Shown here piece by piece: positions 28,032 to 37,960 of a DNA stretch of 64,000 nt (positions are counted from its first letter, which is position 1; each line of letters opens with the position of its first letter). Location: the NCBI RefSeq assembly GCF_017832355.1, contig NZ_JAFIBY010000003.1, forward strand, positions 124,001-188,000, read 5' to 3'. The DNA comes from Serratia sp. PL17. Its GTDB lineage: Bacteria > Pseudomonadota > Gammaproteobacteria > Enterobacterales > Enterobacteriaceae. Under the pieces are notes generated by a model that saw only the letters and a list, made by a program, of their open reading frames with translations, made no database searches and was not told the origin of the DNA. A program made the position numbers and the translations under genes.

Positions 28032-28081
28032 GAATAGCACCTTCACCCCACACCGTTATCGCGTCAGGAATGAAGGGGGAT

Positions 28082-29023
28082 TTAGAACAGGTCCTTCAAG
28101 TCATGGGTATAGGCTTTTATCACCTGCTCACCCGTGTTTTTCATTTGCTGAATCACACTGACCAACTTGTTGGCGTATTGAGGATCGGTGGCATACCCGG
28201 CCCGTTGCAATGCATGCGCCGCCTGTTCAGGACTGCGGGCATTGGCAACGTCGGCGTAGCGCGGATTATTCGTCAGCAGTTTGACGTAGTCGGCCATCGC
28301 CTCGACGTAAGACCCGTAAACGCGGAATTTCGCCTTAATCTTCTTCGCTGCCCCTTGTTCAAACTCGGTCGTGGTGATTTCGGTCACCGGACCGTCCCAA
28401 CTCCCGCCTGCCTTGATGCCGAACAGGTTATAACTCGGTGCCCCTTCTGCGGTCGGGATCTCGCGTTGCCCCCAGCCTGATTCCAGCGCGGCCTGCGCGA
28501 CAATCAGCTGATGCGGAATACCGCTCTGCTGACTGGCGACCCGCGCCGGGATAGACAGTCGAGCAACAAAGTTGCCGTTATTGAGCGTCATTGGTGCCGC
28601 CGAGGGGGCCTTCGGCACCGCACGGCGGATCATCTGCTCCAGTGCCTGATTTGGCAGCGCTTGCAGCACCTCGTTGTCCAACGCCATCGGCGACAGGCCT
28701 GCGGTTTCACTCGGCACAGCATTGGCATTGCCCATCTGCTTGACCATCATGTCGGCCAGCCCCAGGCCTTTCTGCGACATCTGCTGGGCAATCTGCTGGT
28801 CGTACATTGAGGTATACAGCCGCGTTTGATCGCTGCTTAGCGCGCCATCCTGCGGGAGCGCGGCGCGCATGCTCTTTAGCATCATCTGCACGAACATGCC
28901 TTCAACCTGCTGCGCCACCTGTTTCAGGTTGCCTTGCGGATCCGCCGCCGCATCACGCTTCAAGCCGTTTAGCGTCTGGGCGTCATAGGCCGCGCCCGAC
29001 ATCGCCATCAAATCCCCAGCCAT
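28082..29023 (-). CDS. flgJ: Rod-capping peptidoglycan hydrolase
   Basis: A 313-residue two-domain protein. Residues 1 to about 100 form the rod-scaffold domain (QVAQQVEGMFVQMMLKSMRA). Residues about 155-313 form a glucosaminidase domain that opens the peptidoglycan for the rod, with catalytic E181 in AALESGWGQ and later YNLFGIKAGGSWDG. I chose ATG 29023, where TGATG overlaps the flgI stop. Confidence 0.95.
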   Translation of the reverse strand: MAGDLMAMSGAAYDAQTLNGLKRDAAADPQGNLKQVAQQVEGMFVQMMLKSMRAALPQDGALSSDQTRLYTSMYDQQIAQQMSQKGLGLADMMVKQMGNANAVPSETAGLSPMALDNEVLQALPNQALEQMIRRAVPKAPSAAPMTLNNGNFVARLSIPARVASQQSGIPHQLIVAQAALESGWGQREIPTAEGAPSYNLFGIKAGGSWDGPVTEITTTEFEQGAAKKIKAKFRVYGSYVEAMADYVKLLTNNPRYADVANARSPEQAAHALQRAGYATDPQYANKLVSVIQQMKNTGEQVIKAYTHDLKDLF

Positions 29024-30123
29024 CAGATGATTTCCAGCTTGGCGCGTAAACAACCGGCACTTTGCATCGCCTGCAGGATCGACATCAAATCGTTCGGTGT
29101 CGCACCCAGCGCATTCAGCGCACGGATCACGTTGTTCAAATTAGCGCTGGCATTCACCTTTTGCAGCGAGCCCCCCTGCTGTTGCACGGAGATCTGGGTA
29201 TTTGGCGTCACTACCGTCTGCCCGCCGCCAAACGGCGTCGTTGGCTGGCTGACGGTATTTTGTCGATCGACCACCACTGACAAGTTGCCCTGCGCGACGG
29301 CACAAGAATCCAGGATTACGTCGCGGTTCATTACGACAGAACCGGTTCGTGAGTTGATGATCACCTTGGCGTCAATCGCCCCCACGCTGACGCTAATGTT
29401 CTGGATTTCGGCCAGGAAGCGGACTTGTGAGCTGTTGCCCTGCGGCACCAGCACCTGGATCGTACGGGCATCCAGCGGTGAAGCCGTCCCGCCCCCACGC
29501 TGGCGGTTGATCGCGTCGCTGATCTGCTGCGCAAGCGTAAAGTCTTCATCATTCAGTTGCAGGTTAATCACGCCACCGGCACCGAAGGTGGTCGGTAGCT
29601 CTCGTTCAATGGTCGCGCCATTGCTGATGCGGCCACCCGCCAGTTGGTTGACTTGCACGCTGCTCCCACCGGCCGACGCGCCTGCCCCCCCGACCAGCAC
29701 GTTGCCCTGCGCCAATGCGTAGACCTGATTATCCACCCCTTTCAGCGGCGTCATCAGCAAGGTACCGCCACGCAGGCTTTTGGCGTTGCCCATTGAGGAC
29801 ACCACCACGTCAATATTCTGACCCGTACGTGAAAACGGCGGCAGCTTGGCGGTGACCATAACGGCCGCCACATTTTTCAACTGCATATTGGTGCCCGGCG
29901 GCACGGTGATACCCAGTTGCGACAGCATGTTGCTCAGGCTCTGGGTCGTGAACGGTGTCTGCATGGTCTGGTCGCCAGATCCGTCCAGCCCTACCACCAA
30001 CCCGTAACCAATCAGGGCGTTATCACGTACCCCCTGCACCGTAACCAGATCGCGAATGCGCTCCGCCGCGGCCGGCAGGCTAAGCGCGCCCATCACCAGC
30101 ACCATTAGAAATTTCTTTAACAT
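29023..30123 (-). CDS. flgI: Flagellar P-ring protein
   Basis: A 366-residue periplasmic ring subunit. A signal peptide (about 1-20) ends near SLPAAAE, followed by [20 protein letters not shown], the family signature. Two cysteines ([14 protein letters not shown]) match the P-ring disulfide made by DsbA. I chose ATG 30123 with GAGGT upstream. A repeat-like element separates it from flgH. Confidence 0.96.
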   Translation of the reverse strand: MLKKFLMVLVMGALSLPAAAERIRDLVTVQGVRDNALIGYGLVVGLDGSGDQTMQTPFTTQSLSNMLSQLGITVPPGTNMQLKNVAAVMVTAKLPPFSRTGQNIDVVVSSMGNAKSLRGGTLLMTPLKGVDNQVYALAQGNVLVGGAGASAGGSSVQVNQLAGGRISNGATIERELPTTFGAGGVINLQLNDEDFTLAQQISDAINRQRGGGTASPLDARTIQVLVPQGNSSQVRFLAEIQNISVSVGAIDAKVIINSRTGSVVMNRDVILDSCAVAQGNLSVVVDRQNTVSQPTTPFGGGQTVVTPNTQISVQQQGGSLQKVNASANLNNVIRALNALGATPNDLMSILQAMQSAGCLRAKLEII

Positions 30124-30165
30124 TGGAACCTCATTCACCTTAGCCACAAGGCGTTATTGTCGCAG

Positions 30166-30245
30166 GCAGTTTGAGGGCTGACAGCGCGCAGGGAGCGGAG
30201 CTTACACGCGGTACGTGACGGCCCCGAGCACTGCCCAACCTCAAA
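30166..30245. repeat. Possible small inverted-repeat element between flgI and flgH
   Basis: About 80 bp with inverted ends TTTGAGG and CCTCAAA and a GC-rich middle, breaking otherwise tight operon spacing. It is not an ERIC. I cannot confirm other copies in this window. Confidence 0.4.
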
Positions 30246-30268
30246 ATGGCACGTAAAATAGCCTGTAC

Positions 30269-30967
30269 TCAAAACGGAGAGACATTTAAGAAGAAGCGCT
30301 GCAACCAGCCCATGGTCTGCGCCTCGTTGATATAGCCGTTGCCGACGTATTCAATACGTGCGTCCGCCACCTGGGTGGAGGTAACCGAGTTACTGCCGCT
30401 GATCGTGCGCGGGTTGACCACCCCGGAAAAACGAATGAACTCGGTGCCCTGATTGATGGCGATCTGTTTTTCCCCTACCACGTGCAGATTGCCGTTGACC
30501 AAGACCTGGTTGACCGTCACGGTAATGGTACCGCTGAAGGTATTATTGGCGTTGGCCCCGCCCTTGCCACCAAAGGTGCTGTCGCCGGAAATATCCATAT
30601 CGGCACGCGCGTTGCCCAGCAGGCCGTCCAGATAACGCGGTGATGTGGCAACGCCGAATTTGCTGGCGCCGTTGCGACTGGCGTTGGCGGAGGAGCTTTT
30701 GCTGGCACTGACGTTTTCTTGCAGCACGATGGTCAAGGTATCGCCGATGTTGCGCGGACGACGGTCTTCAAACAGTGGCTGATAACCGTAGTTCATCGGC
30801 TGCACCGTCTGGAAAATAGAGCCGTTCGGCACGGGCGCACCCGCCGGTGCTGGCTGCGCCGTGGTAGCACCGTCCACCAGGGGTTTATGTGGAATGTAAG
30901 CGCAGCCGCTCAGCGTCAGCATCGCCATTGCCGCCAGCCAGCGTTTTCCTTGCGGCTGCTTTTCCAT
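30269..30967 (-). CDS. flgH: Flagellar L-ring lipoprotein
   Basis: A 232-residue outer-membrane ring lipoprotein, the same length as E. coli FlgH. The lipobox LSGC is at residues 19-22, so the mature protein starts at C22. Later motifs are [15 protein letters not shown]-like ([20 protein letters not shown]) and [12 protein letters not shown] chose ATG 30967; the ribosome-binding site is weak, and the longer frame to 31039 lacks a signal sequence. Confidence 0.95.
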   Translation of the reverse strand: MEKQPQGKRWLAAMAMLTLSGCAYIPHKPLVDGATTAQPAPAGAPVPNGSIFQTVQPMNYGYQPLFEDRRPRNIGDTLTIVLQENVSASKSSSANASRNGASKFGVATSPRYLDGLLGNARADMDISGDSTFGGKGGANANNTFSGTITVTVNQVLVNGNLHVVGEKQIAINQGTEFIRFSGVVNPRTISGSNSVTSTQVADARIEYVGNGYINEAQTMGWLQRFFLNVSPF

Positions 30968-31039
30968 CAGATATGTGGTTACCACGGGTATCGCCTTTGT
31001 TTCACAAAATAGGGTTACGGGCGCAACAGCGCCCGTCAA

Positions 31040-31825
<786 letters not shown>

Positions 31826-31840
31826 TTATTTCCTTGCTTA

Positions 31841-32596
31841 TTAACTCATTGATAACAACGAGTTGGCGCGCTGTTCATTTTCATCCACGCTGTGGATGAC
31901 CTTCATCTGCATCTCAAAACGACGGGCGTTGGCGATCATATCGACCATGGTTTCCATCGGTTTGACGTTACTGCCTTCCAGCACGCCCGGCATCACCTGC
32001 ACCAGCGGGTCATTCGGCAACTGATTGCCACGCTGCTGCTGGGTTTCCGGCGTCAAACGAAACAGGCCGTCATCGCCGCGCGTCACTTCACGCGCATCGG
32101 CCTTCACCAGTTTCAGTCGGCCGATCTGAGCGATGCTGTTCGGCGGGTCGCCCGCGTTCAGCGCCGAGATAGTGCCGTCTGCGGCGATAGTGATCTCCGC
32201 CGATGGCGGTACCTCGATCGGCCCGCCGTCGCCCATCAGGGGCACGCCCTGCACCGTCAGTTGCCCGGTGGGGGAGATCTGAATATTGCCGTTACGGGTG
32301 TAGGCTTCACTGCCGTCCGGCAGGCTTACGGCCAAAAAACCGTCCTGCTGCAGCGCAACGTCCAGCGGACGCGCGGTGTAGTTCAGCGCCCCTTGGCTCA
32401 TGTCAGCACCCGGTGTGGAAGCCGTTACCAATGTACGCGTCGCCAGGCTCGGGCCGTCTACCGGCACCGCGCGCAGCGCCGACAACTGGGCACGAAAACC
32501 CGGCGTCGAGGCGTTGGCCAAGTTATTGGCGGTGACCGCCTGCTGGTCCAGCGTCTGCCGTGCCGCACCCATCGCGGTATAAATCGCGTGATCCAT
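31841..32596 (-). CDS. flgF: Proximal rod protein FlgF
   Basis: A 251-residue rod protein with the flg_bb_rod N-terminus (QQAVTANNLANASTPGFRAQ) and C-terminus (MVDMIANARRFEMQMKVIHS). It lies 12 bp after flgE in the same leftward operon. Confidence 0.96.
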   Translation of the reverse strand: MDHAIYTAMGAARQTLDQQAVTANNLANASTPGFRAQLSALRAVPVDGPSLATRTLVTASTPGADMSQGALNYTARPLDVALQQDGFLAVSLPDGSEAYTRNGNIQISPTGQLTVQGVPLMGDGGPIEVPPSAEITIAADGTISALNAGDPPNSIAQIGRLKLVKADAREVTRGDDGLFRLTPETQQQRGNQLPNDPLVQVMPGVLEGSNVKPMETMVDMIANARRFEMQMKVIHSVDENEQRANSLLSMS

Positions 32597-32608
32597 AACT
32601 CAATCCTA

Positions 32609-33832
32609 TTAGCGCAGGCTAACCAGCGTTTGCAGGATGGAGTCCTGCGTCTTGATGGTCTGAGCATTCGACTGATAGTTGCGCTGGGCAACAATCATAT
32701 TCACCAGCTCCTGGCTAAGATCGACGTTGGACGACTCCAGCGCACCGCTGGCCAATTTGCCAAGCCCGCCGCCGCCTGCCAGACCCACGCGCGGTTGACC
32801 TGACGCGCCGGTTTCTTGCCACACGTTATCGCCCTGAGAAGCCAGGCCTTCCGGGTTGGAGAAGTTAGCCATCACGATCTGCCCCAGTACCTGCGTCTGC
32901 TGGTTGGAGTAGATCCCCACGACCGTACCGTCGTTGTTAATCTGGAAGTTGGTGTATTCACCTGCCGCGTAGCCGTCCTGCGAGACTTTGCTCACCGAGT
33001 CGCTGCTAACGTTCTGCTGCATACTGCCGGCAAAACTCAGCGTGAAGTTCTGCGCCGGGGCACCGTCTTTGCTGCCCATCGGGATCAACATGCTGAAATC
33101 ACCCACTGCACCCTGGGTACTGGTGGTGCTGACCAGATTACCGCTGGTGCTGAACTGCATCGTCCCTGCATCCACCGGTTTCTCGCTGCCGTCCTGGGTA
33201 TAGACCTGCCACTTGTTATCGTCGGTCTTCACAAAGTAAGCATTGATGTTGTGTGCATTGCCGAGTGAATCATAAGCGGTGATGGTGTTGACGTAGTTGT
33301 AGGAGTCCTGCTTGGTCGGATCGAACGTTTTGTTTTCCGGCACTTTATGCGTGGACTTCAGGTTAGCCACCATAGAACCAGAGGAAGAAGCCTTGGCGTT
33401 CATCATGCCTTCAGGAATGCTCAGCGGCACCGGGTTAGCGCCCTGCTGAATGGTCGGTGGCGTACCGGCTGCCGGGTAGCCCGTCAGTTGCAGACCTTGC
33501 ATGTTGGTCAGGTTACGGTTTTCATCCAGTTTGAACTGGCCGTTGCGGGTGTAGAAGATACCGCCATCCTTGTCCTGCATGCGGAAGAAACCGTTGCCGG
33601 TGATGGCCACGTCCAGCGCACGGCTCGTACCGGTGGTGGTGCCGCCCTTAAAGTTCTGGGTGATACCGGACACCTTAACGCCCAGCCCAACCTGCGACCC
33701 AGCAAACATGTCGGCAAAAGAAACGCTGCCAGATTTAAAGCCGGAAGTGGCAGAGTTGGCGATGTTGTTACCAATCACGTCCAGGTTGGTTGCTGCCGCG
33801 TTTAAGCCGCTTACTGCCTGAGAAAAGGCCAT
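32609..33832 (-). CDS. flgE: Flagellar hook protein
   Basis: A 407-residue hook subunit (E. coli 402). N-terminus MAFSQAVSGLNAAATNLDVI, C-terminus LVNMIVAQRNYQSNAQTIKT. I chose ATG 33832 because CGGAGAA lies 7 bp upstream; the frame extends nine codons further without similarity. An ERIC element sits just upstream, between flgD and flgE. Confidence 0.97.
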   Translation of the reverse strand: MAFSQAVSGLNAAATNLDVIGNNIANSATSGFKSGSVSFADMFAGSQVGLGVKVSGITQNFKGGTTTGTSRALDVAITGNGFFRMQDKDGGIFYTRNGQFKLDENRNLTNMQGLQLTGYPAAGTPPTIQQGANPVPLSIPEGMMNAKASSSGSMVANLKSTHKVPENKTFDPTKQDSYNYVNTITAYDSLGNAHNINAYFVKTDDNKWQVYTQDGSEKPVDAGTMQFSTSGNLVSTTSTQGAVGDFSMLIPMGSKDGAPAQNFTLSFAGSMQQNVSSDSVSKVSQDGYAAGEYTNFQINNDGTVVGIYSNQQTQVLGQIVMANFSNPEGLASQGDNVWQETGASGQPRVGLAGGGGLGKLASGALESSNVDLSQELVNMIVAQRNYQSNAQTIKTQDSILQTLVSLR

Positions 33833-33860
33833 GTTATTCTCCGAATAGTGTTTAGGCATC

Positions 33861-33985
33861 CATACCCGTCATACTTCAAGCTGCAGGTGTGCAGACCGCC
33901 TTGACTCACCCGAATCGGCTACCTGAGGAAGCGCATCGGGAATCGTTCAGTGGCCGCCCCTGCGACCCGAATTATTTTGGGTATA
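33861..33985. repeat. ERIC element inside the flg operon
   Basis: 125 bp starting CATACCCGTCATACTTCAAG and ending CCGAATTATTTTGGGTATA. Near-full-length, located in the 176-bp flgD-flgE gap of an operon whose other gaps are mostly under 20 bp. Confidence 0.9.
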
Positions 33986-34008
33986 ACCGAGTGAAATACA
34001 TTGTTGTG

Positions 34009-34686
34009 CTATAAGATCTGTCGAACATCTTCCAGTGTGGCGCTACCCGCCAGACCAAGATCCAGCTTGGCGCCGTTGCCATCGCGGATTACGCCGTTGA
34101 CCATGCCAAAATGCAGGCTGCGGGCCACCAGCTGTTCGCCATTGCCCTTGGCGTTGATCGCCACTTTGTAGGCACCGTCGGGCGCGGCACTGCCGTCATC
34201 CAACGAGCCATCCCATGTGAACGAATGCACGCCGGCGGTCAGACCGCCGATCTCAATGGTACGTACCACTTGTCCGTTAGCATTGGTGATGGTCGCGGTG
34301 ACCTGGTCTGCGGCACGTTCCAACTCAACGCCAAATGGCGTGGTGCTGACCTTGCCCTCTTTGCTGCCGGCCAGAATGTTGCTGCCGGGGACCATCACGC
34401 CATGGCCGATCAACGCAGTGGCCTGCAGAGACTGATTGCTGTTGATCTGCCCGGAGATCGACCCCAGTGTGGTGTTAAGTTTCTCGATGCCCTGAACGGT
34501 ATTGATCTGTGCCAACTGGCTGGTCAGTTCATTGTTCTGCATCGGGTTGGTGGGATCCTGGTTCTTCAGCTGCGCCACCAGCAGTGTCAAGAAGCTGTTG
34601 TTCAGATCCTGGCTGTTGGTGGTTTTGCTGTTAGCCCCGATAACGGTGTTATCCAGCGTTTCATTCGTCGTTGCGGCAATAGCCAT
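34009..34686 (-). CDS. flgD: Hook-capping protein
   Basis: A 225-residue scaffold that caps the growing hook. The N-terminal export region contains LNNSFLTLLVAQLKNQDPTN near residue 28, the family signature. A FlgD Ig-like/tudor region follows (FTWDGSLDDGSAAPDGAYKV near 155). 12 bp downstream of flgC. Confidence 0.96.
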   Translation of the reverse strand: MAIAATTNETLDNTVIGANSKTTNSQDLNNSFLTLLVAQLKNQDPTNPMQNNELTSQLAQINTVQGIEKLNTTLGSISGQINSNQSLQATALIGHGVMVPGSNILAGSKEGKVSTTPFGVELERAADQVTATITNANGQVVRTIEIGGLTAGVHSFTWDGSLDDGSAAPDGAYKVAINAKGNGEQLVARSLHFGMVNGVIRDGNGAKLDLGLAGSATLEDVRQIL

Positions 34687-34698
34687 GGTGGTCTCCGG

Positions 34699-35103
34699 TT
34701 ATTGACCCAACGTCAGGGTTTTCATCATCATCGACTTGGTGGTGTTAAGCACCTCGACGTTGGCCTGATAACTCCGGGAGGCAGAAATGGTGTTGACCAT
34801 CTCGCCTACCACGTCGACGTTCGGCATACGTACGTAACCCTTGGCATCGGCCAGCGGATTACCGGGCTGATACACCATGCGCTCCGGTGCGGGGTCATCC
34901 ACCACTTGTGCCACTCGCACACCGCCCGTTGGCTGCCCAGGTGCGGCCGCTACTTCGAACACGACCTGTTTGGCACGGTAGGGTTGACCGTCCGGGCCGG
35001 TCACACTGTCGGCGTTGGCCATGTTGCTGGCACTGACGTTCATGCGCTGCGACTGTGCGGACAGCGCAGAGCCTGAGATATCAAATATATTCAGTAATGA
35101 CAT
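34699..35103 (-). CDS. flgC: Proximal rod protein FlgC
   Basis: A 134-residue rod protein with [20 protein letters not shown] at the start, and [20 protein letters not shown] at the end. Normal length. 11 bp downstream of flgB. Confidence 0.96.
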   Translation of the reverse strand: MSLLNIFDISGSALSAQSQRMNVSASNMANADSVTGPDGQPYRAKQVVFEVAAAPGQPTGGVRVAQVVDDPAPERMVYQPGNPLADAKGYVRMPNVDVVGEMVNTISASRSYQANVEVLNTTKSMMMKTLTLGQ

Positions 35104-35114
35104 GAACCTTATCC

Positions 35115-35522
35115 TTATTGCAGCACCGACATCATCCCTTTGATCTGACCGTTAATTAACGTCAGATCGGTCTGATATTTCAGGCTGTTATCGGCGAAAT
35201 TGGTACGCTCACGATCCATGTCCACCGTATTGCCGTCCATCGACGGTTGATCCGGTACGCGGAACAGCAGATCAAGTTGCGGTGGCTGCATGTTCTGCGC
35301 CGGGATGTGGCGTGCGGACGTCATATTCAGCGCAATACCACTGCCGCTGACGCGGCCCTGTTCCAGCACCTTATTCAGTTGGCTGGCGAAATCGATATCC
35401 CGCGCCTGATAGCCCGGTGTGTCTGCGTTGGCGATGTTGGCGGCCAGAATTTCCTGCCGCTGGGCGCGCAGGTTCAGCGCCTCTTGACCAAAGCGCAGAG
35501 CAGCGTCCAGTTTGTCGATCAT
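35115..35522 (-). CDS. flgB: Proximal rod protein FlgB
   Basis: A 135-residue rod protein ([20 protein letters not shown], then [17 protein letters not shown]). First gene of the leftward flgBCDEFGHIJ operon, divergent from flgA with 157 bp between starts. That gap should hold FlhDC-dependent class 2 promoters in both directions; I cannot place the boxes with confidence. Confidence 0.96.
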   Translation of the reverse strand: MIDKLDAALRFGQEALNLRAQRQEILAANIANADTPGYQARDIDFASQLNKVLEQGRVSGSGIALNMTSARHIPAQNMQPPQLDLLFRVPDQPSMDGNTVDMDRERTNFADNSLKYQTDLTLINGQIKGMMSVLQ

Positions 35523-35679
35523 GCTCCCTCCGCGAGGTTAGAATTTGGAGCCGACAGCATAAACGTCCCTTCCGCCAGCCTATCGTGGGAATAAGAGCAA
35601 AATGCGTCGCTATTTATCTGCTTAGCCTGCGCGCAGTCCGGGTACACTTACGCGCACCCTGATGGCTATTGAGGAAGCG

Positions 35680-36336
35680 ATGATGAAAGGTAAAATGCGG
35701 CTGTTTACCCTGCTGATGTTCAGCATGAACGCGCACGCCGACGATCTGGCGGTGCAGATCGATCGCTTCATCAGCAGCCAGTTCAGTGGCAGTCCGGTGC
35801 AGGTCAAGGTGCTGGTGCGCACGCCACCATCCCAGTGGCCACAGTGCGAATTTCCGCAGCTTTCTCTGCCGCAGAGTGCGCGCCGATGGGGTAATATCAG
35901 CGTCTCGGCACGCTGTGGGCAGGAACGGCGTTTTATCCAGACGCAGGTTCAGGTGATCGGGAAATACCTGGTGTCGGCGCGCGGCATCAGTGCAGGTCGC
36001 CAGCTCACGGCGGCGGACATCACGCTGAAAAGTGGGCGGCTCGACACACTGCCGCCACGGACATTGAGCGAACCCGGCAAGGCCCTCGGGGCCATCAGCC
36101 TGCGGAATATCAGCCCTGGCCAACCGCTGACCTTCGCGATGTTACGCCGGGCCTGGGTGATCAAGGCCGGTCAGTCAGTTCAGGTGACGGCACAAGGAAG
36201 CGGATTTAATATCACGGGTTCGGGCAAGGCGATGAACAATGCTGCCGCTGAAGACAGCATCCGCGTTCGCATGGCTTCCGGGCAAATTGTCAGTGGTATT
36301 GCCGGTGACGACGGCACTATCCGCATCACATTATAA
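35680..36336 (+). CDS. flgA: P-ring assembly chaperone FlgA
   Basis: A 218-residue periplasmic chaperone. A signal peptide at about 1-20 ends NAHA, and a SAF-domain-like C-terminus follows (ARGISAGRQLTAADITLKSG, then GQSVQVTAQGSGFNI). I chose ATG 35680 with GAGGAAG upstream; a frame from 35662 adds six residues. First gene of flgAMN. Confidence 0.93.
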   Translation: MMKGKMRLFTLLMFSMNAHADDLAVQIDRFISSQFSGSPVQVKVLVRTPPSQWPQCEFPQLSLPQSARRWGNISVSARCGQERRFIQTQVQVIGKYLVSARGISAGRQLTAADITLKSGRLDTLPPRTLSEPGKALGAISLRNISPGQPLTFAMLRRAWVIKAGQSVQVTAQGSGFNITGSGKAMNNAAAEDSIRVRMASGQIVSGIAGDDGTIRITL

Positions 36337-36385
36337 AAATGTCTCCCCAAGATCATGGGCGTTGTCTCAATGCAGTCAACAAAGA

Positions 36386-36410
36386 TGCAACTTCAAGCAT
36401 GACGGGTATA
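36386..36410. repeat. ERIC end overlapping the flgM promoter
   Basis: TGCAACTTCAAGCATGACGG plus GTATA matches the ERIC right terminus almost exactly. No left end is visible before flgA, so it is a remnant. Its final TA is the first two bases of the sigma-28 -35 box. Confidence 0.7.
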
Positions 36411-36435
36411 AAGGTTTCTTAAAACCTGCCGATAA
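36409..36435 (+). promoter_or_regulatory. Sigma-28 promoter for flgMN
   Basis: TAAAGGTT, an 11-base spacer and GCCGATAA, near consensus, 92 bp upstream of the flgM ATG. It gives FliA control of its own anti-sigma factor. Confidence 0.92.
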
Positions 36436-36526
36436 GAAAAACATAAGCAGTATTTTATTGGCCGCCAGGGCCGCAAAAAAATATCAGCCATTGCCTGCGC
36501 GGCGACGGCAACGATGGAGATTGACC

Positions 36527-36853
36527 ATGAGTATCGATCGCACCCAACGGCTGCACCCCGTTCCGACGGTGCAACCGCGTGAAACGCCAGCTGAAAATCC
36601 ACTTCAGCCGCGCAAGGCCGCACAGACAGAAAGCACCGTCAGCGGCACCCAGGTTAAATTGAGCGACGCGCAAGCGCGATTAATGCAACCGGGCACGCAA
36701 GATATTGATATGAACCGAGTGGATGCCATTAAACAGGCGATCCGTAACGGCGAGCTGAAAATGGATGCGGGCAAAATTGCCGATGCGCTGCTGCAAGACG
36801 TGCAAAACGACGCGCAGTGGATGTCAAACGGCAGCCCAACGCCAGAGGCTTAA
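36527..36853 (+). CDS. flgM: Anti-sigma-28 factor
   Basis: A 108-residue protein that binds FliA and is exported once the hook is complete. The disordered N-half is Pro/Gln/Thr-rich. The FliA-binding C-half has VDAIKQAIRNGELKMDAGKI and ALLQDVQN. It is about 10 residues longer than E. coli FlgM (97). ATG 36527 lies 7 bp after GGAGATT. Confidence 0.95.
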   Translation: MSIDRTQRLHPVPTVQPRETPAENPLQPRKAAQTESTVSGTQVKLSDAQARLMQPGTQDIDMNRVDAIKQAIRNGELKMDAGKIADALLQDVQNDAQWMSNGSPTPEA

Positions 36854-36909
36854 TCAGGCATTGCCGCCAGATTAAGACTCAGGGACTCTTTGAAAGGTGA
36901 CTATTTGCA

Positions 36910-37344
36910 ATGGATAATCTGGCGCAATTGATCAATAAGCTGCTGGAAACCCTGAATGCGCTGGATACAGTGCTGACGGAAGAACATGATTTGCTCTGCT
37001 CAGGCCAATTACCGGGTGTGGCGTTGCAACGCGCGACCGACGCGAAGAGCCAGTTATTGGCCACGGTAAACTATTTGGAACAGCAACGGCTACGCCAGGA
37101 AAGTGCACAAGGGCAGCAGGCCCCTTATTCTGCACATCCGCCCCTGGCAGAGGCATGGCAACACGTACAGAGGCTCAGCCAACAGCTGCGCGATAAAAAC
37201 CAGCATAACGGCATGTTGCTCAATCAGCAGATCGATCACAACACTCAGGCGTTGGCGATCCTCGGCAAGCAAAATAAATCGCTTTACGGCCCGGATGGCC
37301 AGTCACGCAACACCAGCCTGCTAGGCCGAAAAATCGGCGTTTGA
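36910..37344 (+). CDS. flgN: FlgK/FlgL export chaperone
   Basis: A 144-residue helical chaperone for the hook-filament junction proteins. Typical features are LIKLLETLNALDTVL-like (QLINKLLETLNALDTVLTEE) at the start and NLLGRKIGV-type end (SLLGRKIGV). It follows flgM by 56 bp and ends at a strong hairpin. Confidence 0.94.
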   Translation: MDNLAQLINKLLETLNALDTVLTEEHDLLCSGQLPGVALQRATDAKSQLLATVNYLEQQRLRQESAQGQQAPYSAHPPLAEAWQHVQRLSQQLRDKNQHNGMLLNQQIDHNTQALAILGKQNKSLYGPDGQSRNTSLLGRKIGV

Positions 37345-37356
37345 CCTACGAGATGC

Positions 37357-37381
37357 CACCCGGTTGCCCTTCAACCGGGTG
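37357..37381 (+). terminator. Intrinsic terminator after flgN
   Basis: CACCCGGTTG pairs perfectly with CAACCGGGTG around 5 bases, 12 bp past the flgN stop. The tail CTCTGCTTCT is only moderately T-rich. Confidence 0.75.
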
Positions 37382-37534
37382 CTCTGCTTCTATTGCGATC
37401 GCACTCGCACTCTTATTATCACCCTATCTTATTAGCCGCTTTTTATTTGCAGAGTGCTGCGCAATGCCGGCATTTGGACTTTTACCTTCCCAACGCCTTC
37501 CCTCACCCTGTGTTGGTTTTCAAATTACTTTATC

Positions 37535-37555
37535 TATACCCTTAAAGGGTATAAT
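37535..37555 (+). promoter_or_regulatory. Autoregulated promoter/operator of the toxin-antitoxin cassette
   Basis: A perfect 19-base inverted repeat, TATACCCTT-A-AAGGGTATA (37535-37553), overlaps a consensus -10 box TATAAT (37550-37555). This is the usual layout for repression by a HigA-type antitoxin. The AGGGAGG ribosome-binding site follows at 37561. Confidence 0.75.
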
Positions 37556-37567
37556 TTCACAGGGAGG

Positions 37568-37960
37568 ATGGATAGCCGATATTTATCTCACCAAAACGTT
37601 TCAGGCATTCGCCGCTCATGAACGTATCAGCGACGCTACGGTGATTAAGGCCGCTCGTGAAATACAAAACAAACTGTACGATGCCAATTTGGGCAGTTGC
37701 GTGTATACAAAACGCGTTGCCAGAGCCGGGGGTGGAAAACGCGGCGGTTACCGAGTGCTTATCGCTTTTCGGGAGGAAGAACACCTGTTTTTCATGCGGG
37801 GGTTTGCCAAAAAAATGAAAAGAACAATATCGCTAATGATGAGCTCGCCGGGTTGCAGTGTCTGGCTGCACTCTATCTGGATTTCTCGCCCTTCAGGCTT
37901 TATCCGTTGGTTAATGACAAGAAGTTGAGGAGACTGACCTATGAGCAAAATCCTTGCTGA
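37568..37960 (+). pseudogene. RelE/HigB-type toxin, reading frame broken twice
   Basis: The family sequence is present but split. ATG 37568, next to AGGGAGG, opens a frame that dies after 17 codons, while the toxin core (ADIYLTKTFQAFAAHERISD, then RVARAGGGKRGGYRVLIAFR and FFMRGFA) is in the +1 frame. At a run of seven A residues (37809-37815) the family match moves back to the first frame (NEKNNIANDELAGLQCLAAL) and ends overlapping the antitoxin start by 20 bp. One G less at 37570-37571 and one A more in the A-run would restore a single frame. It may be inactive, rescued by slippage, or a sequencing artefact at homopolymers. Confidence 0.7.
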
